Below are positions 44,694-56,312 of a stretch of DNA of 64,000 nt, one piece after another. The translations under genes and the position numbers were made by a program. Each line of letters opens with the position of its first letter. Positions within the stretch are counted from its first letter, which is position 1. The notes under the pieces are model-generated. The model did not search any database, was not told the DNA's origin, and saw only the letters and a program-made list of their open reading frames with translations. Source of the stretch: Anaerolinea thermolimosa (GTDB lineage Bacteria; Chloroflexota; Anaerolineae; Anaerolineales; Anaerolineaceae); the NCBI RefSeq assembly GCF_001050195.2, contig NZ_DF967965.1, forward strand, positions 1,296,845 through 1,360,844, in the 5' to 3' direction.

Positions 44694-45647
44694 CTAGGGT
44701 ACAATTTGTGTACCGGTTTTCCCGGCGAGAGCGCGTAACATATTCTCTGGATTGGTGATCAGCGCACGCTTCCCACCATTTTCCAGGTACTGGATTACGG
44801 CCTGGATTTTTGGTTCCATGCTCCCTTTGCCAAACTGTCCTTCAGCGAGGTACTGTCTGGCTTCGGCCACCGTCATGCGGTCGAGCCAGCGAACGTCTGG
44901 CCGGTTGAAGTTCAGGGCTACCTTTTCGACCTCGGTGGAAATGAGAAATAAATCGGCCTGGATGGTATGAGCCAGGAGAGAAGAGGCTAGGTCTTTGTCA
45001 ATTACGGCTTCCACACCCACCAGGTTCCCCTGCGCATCTTCTACCACAGGGATTCCACCGCCACCCACGCCAACCACGGTAAAACCCGCCTGAACCAGTG
45101 ACAGAATGGCTTCCTGTTGGACGATGCGGATAGGACGGGGGGAGGGAACGACTCGCCGCCAACCACGCCCAGCATCTTCAATCACAGACCAGCCATCTTC
45201 GTCGCGGTGTCGCAAGGCTGTAGCTTCGTCCATAAATGAGCCAATGGGTTTGCTTGGGCAGTTGAAGGCCGGGTCTTGAGCATCAACGAGGGTTTGTGTA
45301 ACCACGGTGACCGCGCGGTTGGGCATATTCCGCCGCTTAAATTCGTTTTCCAGAGCCATCTGAAACATATATCCGATGGAACCCTGTGTATTTGAGACAC
45401 AATAGTCCAGTGGAATGCCGTGCAATTCTCTGGCGGCAATTTCAGACCGGCGCAGGATGAACCCAACCTGAGGGCCATTTCCATGAGTAACAATCACATC
45501 CCAGCCACTGGCTACCAATTCGACCACGTGGGGCATAGTCAGGCATGCTGCCGCGTACTGGTCAGGCAGGGTCTCGCGGCCTTTTTCACGGATCAAGGCA
45601 TTACCACCCACAGCTACTACGGCGAGAGGTCGTTTTCGTTCATTCAT
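44694..45647 (-). CDS. Carbamate kinase (AllK/ArcC type)
   Basis: Makes ATP from carbamoyl phosphate and ADP. The N-terminus AVVAVGGNALI, THGNGPQVGFIL, VVGVGGGGIPV and the C-terminal KGSMEPKIQAVIQYLE identify the family. Length 317 aa is normal. It follows an AllG/YlbE gene by 2 bases, the arrangement of the oxamate carbamoyltransferase loci of E. coli (allFGHK, formerly fdrA-ylbE-ylbF-ybcF), so it is more likely an AllK partner than the arginine-deiminase ArcC. It may still be functional although its operon is damaged upstream. Confidence 0.92.
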   Translation of the reverse strand: MNERKRPLAVVAVGGNALIREKGRETLPDQYAAACLTMPHVVELVASGWDVIVTHGNGPQVGFILRRSEIAARELHGIPLDYCVSNTQGSIGYMFQMALENEFKRRNMPNRAVTVVTQTLVDAQDPAFNCPSKPIGSFMDEATALRHRDEDGWSVIEDAGRGWRRVVPSPRPIRIVQQEAILSLVQAGFTVVGVGGGGIPVVEDAQGNLVGVEAVIDKDLASSLLAHTIQADLFLISTEVEKVALNFNRPDVRWLDRMTVAEARQYLAEGQFGKGSMEPKIQAVIQYLENGGKRALITNPENMLRALAGKTGTQIVP

Positions 45648-45649
45648 AT

Positions 45650-46585
45650 TTACTCCGGAATAACGTTAATTTGTTTTGCAAGAGACAGGATAGCTCCGAT
45701 AAAGCAGGCCAGAGGGGCGCGAGTGATACCGGCTCCTACCTGGCCGATCCCCGCTTTGCGGTGAGCAATACCCGTGTTGATCACCGGGGTAATCCCTGTG
45801 TCGACCACACGACGAGCATCGATGCCGGCGGGTGAACCGCCAAAATTTAGCTGAGGTAGTGTAAAACTGCGATGACTTCCCAGGGTGATATGGAACATTT
45901 CGCGAGTGGTGGCCAGTGCGTCTTGCGGAGTTCCACCGACAAACTGCACAATGGCTGGTGCAGCAGCCATGGCAAAACCACCAATACCGGCTGTCTCGGT
46001 GATGGCGCTGTCCCCGAGGTCGGGAGCGGCATCTTCTTTCGTATAACCAGGGAAAAACAGTCCATCCACCACTGGTGCTGGAGCAGTGAACCACGCATCT
46101 CCCGTGCCACTCATGCGGATGCCAAATTCGACACCGTTGCGAGCCATGACTGTCACCAGGCTGGAACCAGCCACCCCATGAGCCGCATCGAGCATAGCCT
46201 TACATGCTGCCATGGATATGTTAAGAAAGAAATGGTCATTGGTGGCCATGAACTCAAGCAAACTGGCTGCTATGGTGGGGTCGTTGCCGCTGCGGAGAAG
46301 AGGGCCCGCCAGGCGCTTAAAGAGCAGAGATGAGGCGGCGGCGTTGCGATTGTGGCATTCATCACCCATGTGTAAGGCCTGAGCGATGATCGGTTTAAGC
46401 TCCAGACCGCCCAGAACCTGTAATGCGCGGTGAATGGCTGGAGCGAGCGTACTCGACATCCACCGCAGGCGTTCGAGCACTTCAGCGTCATACGCGCCAA
46501 AGCGGAGCACCCTTCCCAGCCCTTCGTTCAGGTTGCTAAAGGCGGTGTTTTCTCCAGCGATATTTTTTACCACCCAGACTGGCAA
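45650..46585 (-). CDS. allG: AllG/YlbE (DUF1116) oxamate carbamoyltransferase subunit, N-terminally truncated
   Basis: The 311 residues match the C-terminal three quarters of YlbE/AllG: FSNLNEGLGRVLRFGAYDAEVLERLRWM, MGDECHNRNAAASSLL, FGIRMSGTGDAWFTAPAPV, GDSAITETAGIGGFAMAAAP and the end DTGITPVINTGIAHRKAGIGQVGAG. Intact family members have about 110 more residues at the N-terminus. Those are replaced here by transposase sequence: the reading frame joins the IS remnant just before VWVVKNIAGEN. The partner allF (fdrA) is missing as well. The gene is probably not functional. Confidence 0.82.
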   Translation of the reverse strand: MPVWVVKNIAGENTAFSNLNEGLGRVLRFGAYDAEVLERLRWMSSTLAPAIHRALQVLGGLELKPIIAQALHMGDECHNRNAAASSLLFKRLAGPLLRSGNDPTIAASLLEFMATNDHFFLNISMAACKAMLDAAHGVAGSSLVTVMARNGVEFGIRMSGTGDAWFTAPAPVVDGLFFPGYTKEDAAPDLGDSAITETAGIGGFAMAAAPAIVQFVGGTPQDALATTREMFHITLGSHRSFTLPQLNFGGSPAGIDARRVVDTGITPVINTGIAHRKAGIGQVGAGITRAPLACFIGAILSLAKQINVIPE

Positions 46586-47327
46586 TAGAGCAAATGGGGG
46601 ATGTTATCGGGCAAGTTGCGGATGATCCGGCGGACTTCATCCATAGTGACCTGCCAGGCTTCACCTAACGCCGTTTCGCATTCTTTGAGCCTCAACATCA
46701 TACGTCGCAGTGCGTGGAATCGGCAAGCTTGTTGTTTGATCTCTGGCTCATGAGCTACGACTGGATAACTGACCAGATCGTCCGTGACGATGACCTCTAC
46801 GCCGCATTGGGTCACTAAGGGCTGAAGCCATTCCAGCAAGCTCTCCGGGTTGGCTTCCTGCACTTCGGTTAGTTCGACCGGCTGACCATTTCCCATGTCC
46901 AAGTATGACCATCAGCCATTGTCTTTCCCTTTCACTTTGGTATAAAACCCATCCAGACCCACCATATGCACTTTGTTCTTCTTTGAATGTTGCAAGGCAG
47001 CCCATTGCATATCACGTCAAACCGTCATGTGACACACAGGTGTTTGCCGGACCCCCAGAATCCCAGTGGTTTATCACAGACTGGCTCCGATTTTCCAGAT
47101 TGAGGTACATAAAAAGCGCATCTGTTCGCTCTGATCCCCTATGGATAGTCTCGAAAATTTCTTCGATATTGTGTGCACCAGTAGCGGTATATCACAACCC
47201 ATATCACCTGTGGATCGAACACCGGCTTATTGACATTCCCCCACTGCTGTAAGATCGAACACTCATTATATAATTGACTCGCTCGTTTTTCGGCTGCAGC
47301 TTTGACTTCAGGAAAATGAAGCGTCAC
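46567..47327 (-). pseudogene. Degraded DDE transposase
   Basis: Pieces of one transposase lie in different frames. An N-terminal part starts at 47327 (FPEVKAAAEKRASQLYNECS). A middle part (about 46905-47000) reads VHMVGLDGFYTKVKGKDNG with the first catalytic Asp. A longer part below 46902 reads MGNGQPVELTEVQEANPESL and VEVIVTDDLVSYPVV, carrying the second Asp, then RFHALRRMMLRL. The last third with the catalytic Glu is gone, cut where allG begins. There are several frameshifts, so it is inactive. Confidence 0.75.
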
Positions 47328-47440
47328 AATGATAATGAGCAGGTTTCCTTTTCTATGACTTGTTTTTCCAAACTCATTCTAGAAAGGTGTCTGCTCTCTG
47401 TTACCAACCAAACCCACCGCTTATTGTGAAAATCGCTTTC
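46586..47440 (-). mobile_element. Insertion sequence remnant
   Basis: Contains the degraded transposase and, upstream of it, an end sequence (47360-47440) shared with 7361-7441. The inner end is fused to a truncated allG gene, so insertion followed by deletion removed the 5' part of that gene and the 3' part of the transposase. No target-site duplication can be recognised because one end is lost. The IS family is not named with confidence. Confidence 0.7.
47360..47440 (-). repeat. IS-end-like sequence, copy B
   Basis: The reverse complement aligns with 7361-7441 over about 80 bases with roughly 80 percent identity and one gap. It lies 30-110 bases upstream of the transposase start, as an IS left end would. 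Confidence 0.6.
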
Positions 47441-47504
47441 TACTTTTTTCGCTTTGACGAATAGAAAAGAAGGCTGGGTTTCTGATTTCCTGAAATAGAG
47501 AATT

Positions 47505-48377
47505 TCAGCTGCCGCCGATGGCGCGAAGAAGGACCAAGATCCAAAGGCCGAACACGGCAACTATCGTCTCAATGGGTAGGGAAATGATGGCAGCCAATGC
47601 TCCTACCCACGCATGTAATAATACATAGGGTGAAAGACAGGGTGATGCAGCCATGGCATACCGTATGTTTCGCTTGCGGACTGAACTGGCGAGTAATGTT
47701 AAGCCAACCGGAATACTTATAGGCCATAAACTTGCATTATAGGTACGTGTAAGCGATAGGGTATCAAAAAAACGTAGTGGCCAAAAACCAAATACAATCC
47801 ATGAGACCAGGAGAGCGAGAGATATCGGCCAAAAGACGCGTACAACTTCTTTGAAACCACCGTTTCGCCATGCTTCTACTAGCCAAAATATGCCCACACC
47901 AATTCCGATCTGCGGCTTGATAGAGAGAAAGAATAATCCAATCTGGGGTGGAAGGACAAAGCCTAACAAGGGCATCCATTCAATATTCGAATTTAATAAA
48001 CAATGCAATACAGGAGGAGAAAGCAGAAAAGCAACACAGGATAAAGGTGTCGCACCCAATCGGCGAGCGGTAAAAGTGAATAATCCTAGCCCAAGTAAAA
48101 ATAAGATGGCTCGACCTATATTTTCTGGTAACACCGCCAAGGGAATGAGAGGAAGAAGACTCCATGGGGCGCTAAAAAATATATCTACGCTGTACGGTGA
48201 TTTTCCAGATAAAAATGCAAGTGCTGCCGGGCGATATGTATAATGCCAATCAATCCCATCAGGCAAATAGAGAGAGCCCAGAACAACCAGAAGAATAGCT
48301 AATAGGCACCCTGATAGAATTAACAAAATACGAGGAAAAAATTTATTAGTTGTTTTTAGGTATGGGGATGAATTCAT
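47505..48377 (-). CDS. Multi-span membrane protein, glycosyltransferase-87-like
   Basis: A 290-aa protein with about eight to nine hydrophobic segments. The stretch YTYRPAALAFLSGKSPYS near residue 47-64 and FLSIKPQIGIGVGIFWLVEAW in the middle are typical of GT87 (DUF2029) polyprenol-linked mannosyltransferases, in which an early acidic residue acts in catalysis (here DGIDWHYTYRP). It is somewhat shorter than usual. The gene is isolated, flanked by the IS remnant and a stretch without clear genes. Confidence 0.7.
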   Translation of the reverse strand: MNSSPYLKTTNKFFPRILLILSGCLLAILLVVLGSLYLPDGIDWHYTYRPAALAFLSGKSPYSVDIFFSAPWSLLPLIPLAVLPENIGRAILFLLGLGLFTFTARRLGATPLSCVAFLLSPPVLHCLLNSNIEWMPLLGFVLPPQIGLFFLSIKPQIGIGVGIFWLVEAWRNGGFKEVVRVFWPISLALLVSWIVFGFWPLRFFDTLSLTRTYNASLWPISIPVGLTLLASSVRKRNIRYAMAASPCLSPYVLLHAWVGALAAIISLPIETIVAVFGLWILVLLRAIGGS

Positions 48378-48390
48378 TGAGGTTATCTGG

Positions 48391-48808
48391 CTAATCAGTG
48401 AATTTCTGCTTATTCTCTTGGATTAGTAAACCTAGTATCGAGTATTTCTTCGATGCCGTGATATTGCCTAATGACAGGGTCAACAAAAAGTACCTCAAAA
48501 AGAGTCCAGCAAACCAACGTGGTATGATCCCGTTGGCTTCCACCTTGGCTAGGTATCTTATGTAAAAGTGGCAGAAATCCAAAAAGGTGATCAGTGATAT
48601 CGTAAGCCCTTTGGATGTACATCAAAAAAGAGGAGAAGTCAGATGACCCCCCAGGATGCGTGGCGAGAAGTAATGCGGAGAGGCGATTTCGTAGCAAAGG
48701 CAAGGGGATTCTATACAAAGGGTTAACTTGTAGCCTGTGGAGCAGGTTTGCCATGATAGTGGATAAACGCTGACTGTGGTGGTTTGAAAGAGGAAAAAGG
48801 GGGAGCTT
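48391..48808. other. Stretch without recognised gene
   Basis: A minus-strand open frame of 114 codons (48410-48754) has no ribosome site and no family motif I recognise. Its sequence is plausible as protein in places, so it could be a decayed gene beside the IS remnant. No RNA gene or clear terminator seen. Confidence 0.4.
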
Positions 48809-49540
48809 TCAGGAATTGTTTTTCAACAGAGCGGCGGCTGGCGCATCCAGCAGCCAGGTAAGGTTCCCATCAGACGGATTTACAGCCCCGGCAGGTAATT
48901 CGGTGGATGAGGAGGCATGGCCAAGGATTTGTGCAACCCGCTCGGCCTTCGCAACGCCGGAGACAAGGAATAGAACCTCGCGTGCACGGTTGATGACGGG
49001 TAGAGTGAGGGTGACGCGCGGTACAAGTGGTGGCGGTGGCACGTTGTGAGAGACAGCCACTACCCAGCGGAATTGTTCATGGAGCGCTGGAGAGGAAGGG
49101 AACAGTGAGGCGGTGTGACCGTCCTCGCCAAGGCCGAGGAGGACCAAGTCAAAAAGGGGTGTATTGCCAAAGAAAGTGCGTAATTCCTGCTCGTAAAGCG
49201 CGGCGGCTTCATGGGGGGAAAGTTCCCCGGCGATACGATGGATATTTGCGCTGGGGATGGAAACCTGCAAAGATTCCTTCACCATGCGGTAGTTGCTTTC
49301 CGGGTGATCTGGCGGTACACACCGTTCATCACCCCAGAACAGGTGAACAGCTCTCCATGGGATTTGCGTAGAAAACTCCGGGTCTGCAAGACGGATGTAA
49401 AGCTGACGAGGGGTGCTGCCACCCGAAAGAGCCACCACAAATTGCCCTCGTTCCTCAATAGAGGTACGTGCCAGGGCTGTAAACAGCTCTGCCGCGGTTC
49501 TGGCAAGCGCCTTTGCATCGGGTGCAATGATGATTTTCAT
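48809..49540 (-). CDS. pgl: 6-phosphogluconolactonase
   Basis: Hydrolyses 6-phosphogluconolactone in the oxidative pentose phosphate pathway. Family motifs are VVALSGGSTPRQLY, LFWGDERCVPPDHPESNYRMV and LLGLGEDGHTASLFP. The start is ATG 49540 (MKIIIAPD), giving 243 aa; a longer frame overlaps the lacI gene but adds non-family residues. It lies 38 bases after the LacI regulator on the same strand, so it may be co-transcribed with it. Confidence 0.93.
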   Translation of the reverse strand: MKIIIAPDAKALARTAAELFTALARTSIEERGQFVVALSGGSTPRQLYIRLADPEFSTQIPWRAVHLFWGDERCVPPDHPESNYRMVKESLQVSIPSANIHRIAGELSPHEAAALYEQELRTFFGNTPLFDLVLLGLGEDGHTASLFPSSPALHEQFRWVVAVSHNVPPPPLVPRVTLTLPVINRAREVLFLVSGVAKAERVAQILGHASSSTELPAGAVNPSDGNLTWLLDAPAAALLKNNS

Positions 49541-49577
49541 GCCTCTGGCTTTTTCATTGTGCCAGTTTTGATAAACG

Positions 49578-50615
49578 TCAGGCCCGAGGAGCACATGCTG
49601 ACCTGCGTTCTACCAGGTTGCCCAGAAGTACCATGCGGCAGGGAGGAATGGCTTTCCCATGGATCAGATCATGGAGCATATATACTGCCGACCGACCCAG
49701 TTCGTATTTCGGCACGCTGAAAGTGGTCAAGGGTGGTGTGCTGAAAGCGCTATCGCGGACATCGTCAATCCCAACGACAGAAATATCCTCTGGAACTCGC
49801 AGGCCAGCATCTTTTATGGCATCCATCGCGCCAAAGGCAGCCCGATCGCTGACTGCAAAAACTGCTGTGGGTGGTTCCGGCAGAGCCAGTAATTGCTGCA
49901 TTTGAACATAGCCTTTCCGTGGGTTACCCGAAACCGGTGGCGGTTGCAGGGCTGGATCGATGTCTATACCATGCTCGAGTAGAGCAACCCGATGGCCACG
50001 CATTCGATCGCGAAGACTGCTATATTTTAATGGCCCACCAATCCCTCCGATCCGCCGATGACCCAGTCCGATCAAATATTCCGTCATCATTCGTCCGGCA
50101 GTAAAATTGTCGGCGGTCAAAGAATGGATAGGGAAGGATTGGTAGTTTTCTATGAGTACAATGGGCACACCGACATTTGTAATTTTCTGGATGACCTGGG
50201 GGGTAACGTCTCCGTCGTTGGCTACGATCAGCCCATCAATATCTCGGCCCATCAGCTCACGCAGAGAGTTTAAGGGGTCAACATCAGGACGGTAAACGTG
50301 TAAAAGTACCTGATACCCCAGCTCATAAGCTGTGTCTTCAATTCCTGAAACTATACGTGTGTAAAAACCCTCACTCCGAGATGCTTCGGATAGTGATTCC
50401 ATTAGCAATCCGAGCACCCTGGTTCCCGCGGCCAGGTTCTGACGGCTGCTGGCAATGTAGCCGAGGTCCTTCATGGCCTTGAGGACTCGCTCACGGCGGG
50501 CAGGGGCAACACCTGATTTTCCATTTAAAACCAGCGATACTGTCGAAAGGGAAACGCCCGCCGCAGCGGCAACATCACGCATGGTGGGGGATTTATGGCC
50601 AACTTTGATATTCAC
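49578..50615 (-). CDS. LacI-family transcriptional regulator
   Basis: A 345-aa sugar-responsive repressor. The N-terminal helix-turn-helix with hinge helix is at residues 12-60: MRDVAAAAGVSLSTVSLVLNGKSGV and VLKAMKDLGYI. The rest is a periplasmic-binding-protein-like sensor (VLGLLMESLSEASR, GIDDVRDSAFSTPPLTTFSVP). It is divergent from the oligosaccharide ABC transporter operon, and a palindrome at 50704-50729 in the shared region is a likely operator. The effector is probably a sugar released by the GH51/GH3 enzymes. Confidence 0.93.
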   Translation of the reverse strand: MNIKVGHKSPTMRDVAAAAGVSLSTVSLVLNGKSGVAPARRERVLKAMKDLGYIASSRQNLAAGTRVLGLLMESLSEASRSEGFYTRIVSGIEDTAYELGYQVLLHVYRPDVDPLNSLRELMGRDIDGLIVANDGDVTPQVIQKITNVGVPIVLIENYQSFPIHSLTADNFTAGRMMTEYLIGLGHRRIGGIGGPLKYSSLRDRMRGHRVALLEHGIDIDPALQPPPVSGNPRKGYVQMQQLLALPEPPTAVFAVSDRAAFGAMDAIKDAGLRVPEDISVVGIDDVRDSAFSTPPLTTFSVPKYELGRSAVYMLHDLIHGKAIPPCRMVLLGNLVERRSACAPRA

Positions 50616-50648
50616 AAGAAAGTCAATCTTTCTTTATGAGAGTGATGG

Positions 50649-50654
50649 ATTATA
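50649..50654 (-). promoter_or_regulatory. Candidate -10 box of lacI
   Basis: TATAAT on the minus strand, 34 bases before the regulator start. The upstream T/G-rich DNA (TTGTTT repeats) gives only weak -35 candidates, so this is tentative. Confidence 0.4.
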
Positions 50655-50703
50655 TGATACCAAACAACAAAACAAAACCGAAGGGCAAAAATCATTAAAA
50701 TAA

Positions 50704-50729
50704 AAAATGTAAAATTTTGTTTACATTTT
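50704..50729. promoter_or_regulatory. Candidate LacI-type operator
   Basis: A perfect inverted repeat: AAAATGTAAA, six-base spacer ATTTTG, TTTACATTTT. The TGTAAA/TTTACA half-sites resemble LacI-family sites, though the spacer is longer than in the usual CG-centred form. It lies 89 bases before lacI and 196 bases before the strong plus-strand -35 box. Confidence 0.55.
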
Positions 50730-50924
50730 AATAGATTGTTCTAAAAATTTCAATATCAATTCCAGGGCAGTTACAAACCAATGGTATTGGGATCTGGATA
50801 GCGGAGCCGTCAACCCCGGGTATTTCCGGGAATCAAGGGTAAATTTAGCCCTGTGAAGGGCGGTAATCCCCAAAAATATGGAATTGTTTTTAAACTTATT
50901 TCAGGTTTTTGTTTGATATTTTTA

Positions 50925-50954
50925 TTGACATCATCAATTTGTTCGTGCTATAAT
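50925..50954 (+). promoter_or_regulatory. Consensus sigma-A promoter of the oligosaccharide transporter operon
   Basis: TTGACA at 50925-50930 and TATAAT at 50949-50954, both perfect, with an 18-base spacer. Immediately after it, TTAAT and ATTAA form a short palindrome (50959-50973) that could be a second operator over the start site. The leader to the first ATG is about 215 bases long and has no gene. Confidence 0.8.
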
Positions 50955-51177
50955 TTGATTAATGTTTTATTAACAACGACCATCTCCCCGGCACTTAATG
51001 GTAACTGCTTTTCAATCTTTTTCACAGGTGACACGGGTGCTTGTTCCAATGGCTCCGGTGGTTTTTGCCAGTAACTCGTCCAGCAAAGAACGGCCGGCTT
51101 TGTCCAGAACGAACAAACACACAGGTCATAACTTTCCGCCCTACACATTTCCTTTTTGAACCTTGATGGAGGAAAAA

Positions 51178-53160
<1,983 letters not shown>

Positions 53161-53185
53161 CGCGATTTTGGTTTGACCATGGACG

Positions 53186-53220
53186 GGCCCTCCCTTCTCA
53201 TTTCATGGGAGGGGAGGGCC
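53186..53220 (+). promoter_or_regulatory. Stem-loop after the binding-protein gene
   Basis: A 15-base-pair stem (GGCCCTCCC side pairing with GGGAGGG side, two or three G-U pairs) with the loop TTTCA, 26 bases after the stop. It is followed by AAAAACC rather than a T-run, so it probably protects the mRNA 3' end instead of terminating strictly. Confidence 0.65.
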
Positions 53221-53367
53221 AAAAACCTTAAAGGCTATTGACTATTCATCTCCGGAAAGTTATGTTGCTGGTAGTTCTAATCCTGAGATGAGGAGTAAAT
53301 TTCACAAAAACCATTGGACCTCGTTGAGGAATGATCGACTTAAAACAAACAATCCCTTGAATTTTCT

Positions 53368-53418
53368 CCCCCACAAATGGCTTCTTAACCCATGAATATT
53401 GTGGGGGTTTATTTTTCT
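53368..53418 (+). terminator. Terminator or attenuator before the permease genes
   Basis: CCCCCACAA pairs with TTGTGGGGG, with a possible inner ATGG/CCAT stem, followed by TTTATTTTTCT. It ends 14 bases before the permease ATG. It should stop most transcripts coming from the binding-protein gene, leaving partial read-through into the permeases. Confidence 0.7.
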
Positions 53419-53431
53419 AGGAGGTCGCAAA

Positions 53432-54442
53432 ATGCGAAAATTCCTGTTACATTATCTTCTTCCCCGAATAGCACAATATTTAACGGTTATTTTTATAGGA
53501 ATCACGGTAACTTTTATCATCCCCCGACTCTCACCGACGGACCCGGTTGAAGCGCAGGTGAGTATGATCCTTTCAAGTGGTTCTGCTGTAGACCCGGAGG
53601 CTATTGAACATATGCGACAGGCGCTCACGGAGATGTATGGCCTATCAGGTAGCCCGTTGGAGCAGTATATTGCTTTCTGGGGGCGACTGTTACGCGGGGA
53701 TCTTGGGCCTTCTCTATCCACATTCCCAACCCCTGTAACACGGCTGATCGGCCAGGCTCTGCCATGGACTCTGGGCCTCATGCTTACCGCGGTGATTTTA
53801 TCGTGGATTATCGGTAATGTTCTTGGTGCCCTGGCCAGTTATTATCCAAAAAGTAAGCTCATCTATGCTATCGACCTGATGAGCCAGGCTGTTCGCCCTA
53901 TCCCTTATTATGTGGTGGCTCTGGTACTTCTTGTGGTTTTTGCTTACCTGATCCCCATTTTTCCTTTCAGTGGGGCATATCCGGTTGGCACCCGGCCCAG
54001 TTTAACTCCCAGCTTCGTTTTAATTTACTTGAAGCATTCGGCACTCCCGGCACTCACTTTGATCCTGGTAGGATTTGGCGGGTGGTTTATCGGGATGAAA
54101 TCACTTACCTCAAACATTATTTCTGAGGATTATGTGGTTTATGCAGAGACCACAGGTATTAAGGAGCGTAAAATTCTCACGCAATACGTGATGCGGAATG
54201 CTATGCTCCCGCAAATCACCGGCCTGGGTCTTTCGCTTGGGACGGTGTTCAGTGGGGCATTGATTATGGAAGTGGTTTTTCAATATCCTGGCATGGGGAT
54301 GTTGACCCTTCAGGCGATTTTCCGTAATGACTATTCGCTTATCATGGGTATTGCGATTTATTCCATTATCGGGGTTGCCACCTCGGTATTTCTGATGGAT
54401 CTGATTTACCCCTTATTTGATCCGCGGGTTCGTTATCAATAG
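53432..54442 (+). CDS. ABC transporter permease, DppB type
   Basis: Membrane subunit (336 aa, about six spans) of the oligosaccharide/peptide importer. [16 protein letters not shown] at the start and the cytoplasmic coupling helix [26 protein letters not shown] are typical of DppB/OppB. The start is ATG 53432 after AGGAGGTCGCAAA; the frame extends upstream through a terminator hairpin, which I exclude. Confidence 0.92.
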   Translation: MRKFLLHYLLPRIAQYLTVIFIGITVTFIIPRLSPTDPVEAQVSMILSSGSAVDPEAIEHMRQALTEMYGLSGSPLEQYIAFWGRLLRGDLGPSLSTFPTPVTRLIGQALPWTLGLMLTAVILSWIIGNVLGALASYYPKSKLIYAIDLMSQAVRPIPYYVVALVLLVVFAYLIPIFPFSGAYPVGTRPSLTPSFVLIYLKHSALPALTLILVGFGGWFIGMKSLTSNIISEDYVVYAETTGIKERKILTQYVMRNAMLPQITGLGLSLGTVFSGALIMEVVFQYPGMGMLTLQAIFRNDYSLIMGIAIYSIIGVATSVFLMDLIYPLFDPRVRYQ

Positions 54443-54453
54443 GGAGGTTAGCC

Positions 54454-55317
54454 ATGACCATTCTACGAATTATCCGTGACCTTCTAAAATACGATAGCCG
54501 ATTTCGTCTTGCGTTTATATTTTTGTCCACCATTCTTATCATGATGCTCCTCTCGCTGGTGTCTCCATACAATCCCAACAAGACTTTCGTAGTTGCTATG
54601 GATACCCCGCCTTCTCTTGAGCATCCGTTTGGGACCAGTTCACGAGGACAGGATATTTTCTGGTGGATGACGTTTGCAGTGCGAAATTCATTTCTACTGG
54701 GTATGGTCACAGCAGCTCTGTCCCGCGTCATTGCGATCATTGTCGGGTTAATAGCCGGATATGAAGGCGGGTGGCTGGACAAAGTCCTCATGGCCATTAA
54801 CGACAGTTTTGTCGTCATGCCTTTGCTGCCAATCCTAATCCTGCTCGGCTTTCTGCTACGCGGCAAGATGAATTTCTTCACTCTGGGATTAATTTTGGGG
54901 GTATTCGGCTGGCCCTGGGACGCCCGATTAATTCGTTCTCAGGTGCTGAGTCTCAAGGAACGGGCTTTTACACGGACAGCGGTTTACTCTGGTACTCACC
55001 CCTTCTGGATTACGATTCACGAACATCTTCCCTTTGTGTTGCCCATAGTCTTTGCCACTACTATTAATAACATGTTGTGGTCGATTGGAATGGAAGTTAC
55101 TCTGAGTGTGCTTGGCCTCTCGGATGTCAGCACCCCGACAATTGGTACGGCACTCTTCTGGGCCAATCAGCATGGAGCACTGGTGGCAGGGGTGTGGTGG
55201 TGGATTGCGGCACCAACACTGATCGCTATTATCCTCTTCCTTGGACTTTACTTGTTGTTCTCAAGCATCAACGAGTATATTGACCCACGGACACGTCTAC
55301 GTTTAATTGGAGGTTAA
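54454..55317 (+). CDS. ABC transporter permease, DppC type
   Basis: Second membrane subunit (287 aa). [18 protein letters not shown] is the DppC/OppC start motif (HPxGTDxxGRD), and [23 protein letters not shown] is the coupling helix region. There is a GGGAGGTTAGCC ribosome site before ATG 54454, and the preceding gene ends 11 bases upstream. Confidence 0.92.
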   Translation: MTILRIIRDLLKYDSRFRLAFIFLSTILIMMLLSLVSPYNPNKTFVVAMDTPPSLEHPFGTSSRGQDIFWWMTFAVRNSFLLGMVTAALSRVIAIIVGLIAGYEGGWLDKVLMAINDSFVVMPLLPILILLGFLLRGKMNFFTLGLILGVFGWPWDARLIRSQVLSLKERAFTRTAVYSGTHPFWITIHEHLPFVLPIVFATTINNMLWSIGMEVTLSVLGLSDVSTPTIGTALFWANQHGALVAGVWWWIAAPTLIAIILFLGLYLLFSSINEYIDPRTRLRLIGG

Positions 55318-55319
55318 CT

Positions 55320-56312
55320 GTGGCCATTCTCAGTGTACGTGATCTCCGAGCCTATTATCGGACTGAAGCTTACGGGATTTCTCGAACCGTACACGCCGTG
55401 GATGGGGTTTCTTTTGATCTACACCCAGACGAGATATACGGGGTGGCCGGTGAATCCAGTTGTGGTAAGAGCACGCTCATTAAGGTAATTTCTGGAAATG
55501 TCAAACCTCCGTTAAAAGCCTATTCGGGGAGTGTAGAGTATGACAATGGTCTGCAGAAAGTGGATATGCTGACCATCTCGCCTGAAGAAATGCGGCGGAA
55601 CATTCGCTGGAAAGAAATATCCTACGTCATGCAGGGTTCGATGAGCGTTCTCAACCCGGTTCGGAAAATTATTAAGACCTTTGAAGATATTGTTGAATCG
55701 CATCGAGGAATACAAGATAAGAAGGTATTTCGAGAGCAGGTTGAAGCGCATATTAATCGCCTTGGTCTCCCAACTGACGTGCTCAATGCCTATCCGCATC
55801 AACTCTCTGGTGGAATGAGGCAGCGGGTAGCAATTGCTCTTGCAACCATGTTCCAGCCGCGACTGATTATTGCTGATGAGCCAACTACTGCGCTCGATGT
55901 GGTGGTCCAACGTGGTGTATTGCAAATGCTAAAGGAGATTCAGGCCGAAAGCAAGAATACAGTTTTGCTTGTTACTCACGATATGGCTGTTCATGCGAAC
56001 GTGGCTGATCGGGTGATGATTATGTATGCAGGTCGGATTGTTGAAGAGGCTCCTACCAAAACGATTTTCAAGTCGCCTTTGCATCCCTACACCAAACATC
56101 TGATCAGTTCGCTTCCTATGATCGGTGTCCGAACCACTAAAACCAGTCTGCGTGGAAGCCCTCCCAACCTCGCTAACCCGCCAAGTGGCTGCAGGTTCCA
56201 TCCTCGCTGTCCTTTAGCCATGGAAGTGTGCCGGACTGAAATTCCAGAAATGGTTGATGTAGAGTCCCGGCATCGGGTAGCCTGTCATCTGGTAAAAGGA
56301 GGTGCGCTATGA
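55320..56312 (+). CDS. Oligosaccharide/peptide ABC transporter ATPase, DppD type
   Basis: A 330-aa ATPase. Walker [10 protein letters not shown], signature [14 protein letters not shown], Walker [13 protein letters not shown], and the C-terminal oligopeptide-type extension [14 protein letters not shown], whose Cys cluster may bind Fe-S as in some relatives. It starts with GTG 2 bases after the permease stop (GGAGGTTAACT). Its stop overlaps the next ATPase gene. Confidence 0.92.
   Translation: MAILSVRDLRAYYRTEAYGISRTVHAVDGVSFDLHPDEIYGVAGESSCGKSTLIKVISGNVKPPLKAYSGSVEYDNGLQKVDMLTISPEEMRRNIRWKEISYVMQGSMSVLNPVRKIIKTFEDIVESHRGIQDKKVFREQVEAHINRLGLPTDVLNAYPHQLSGGMRQRVAIALATMFQPRLIIADEPTTALDVVVQRGVLQMLKEIQAESKNTVLLVTHDMAVHANVADRVMIMYAGRIVEEAPTKTIFKSPLHPYTKHLISSLPMIGVRTTKTSLRGSPPNLANPPSGCRFHPRCPLAMEVCRTEIPEMVDVESRHRVACHLVKGGAL

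Noticed and set aside
44694-45647. Arginine deiminase pathway as context for the carbamate kinase
   Set aside because: No arcA or arcB nearby; the adjacent AllG/YlbE remnant points to the oxamate route instead.
48410-48754. Minus-strand frame of 114 codons next to the GT87-like gene
   Set aside because: No ribosome site and no recognised family; could be a decayed gene, but not supported enough to call.
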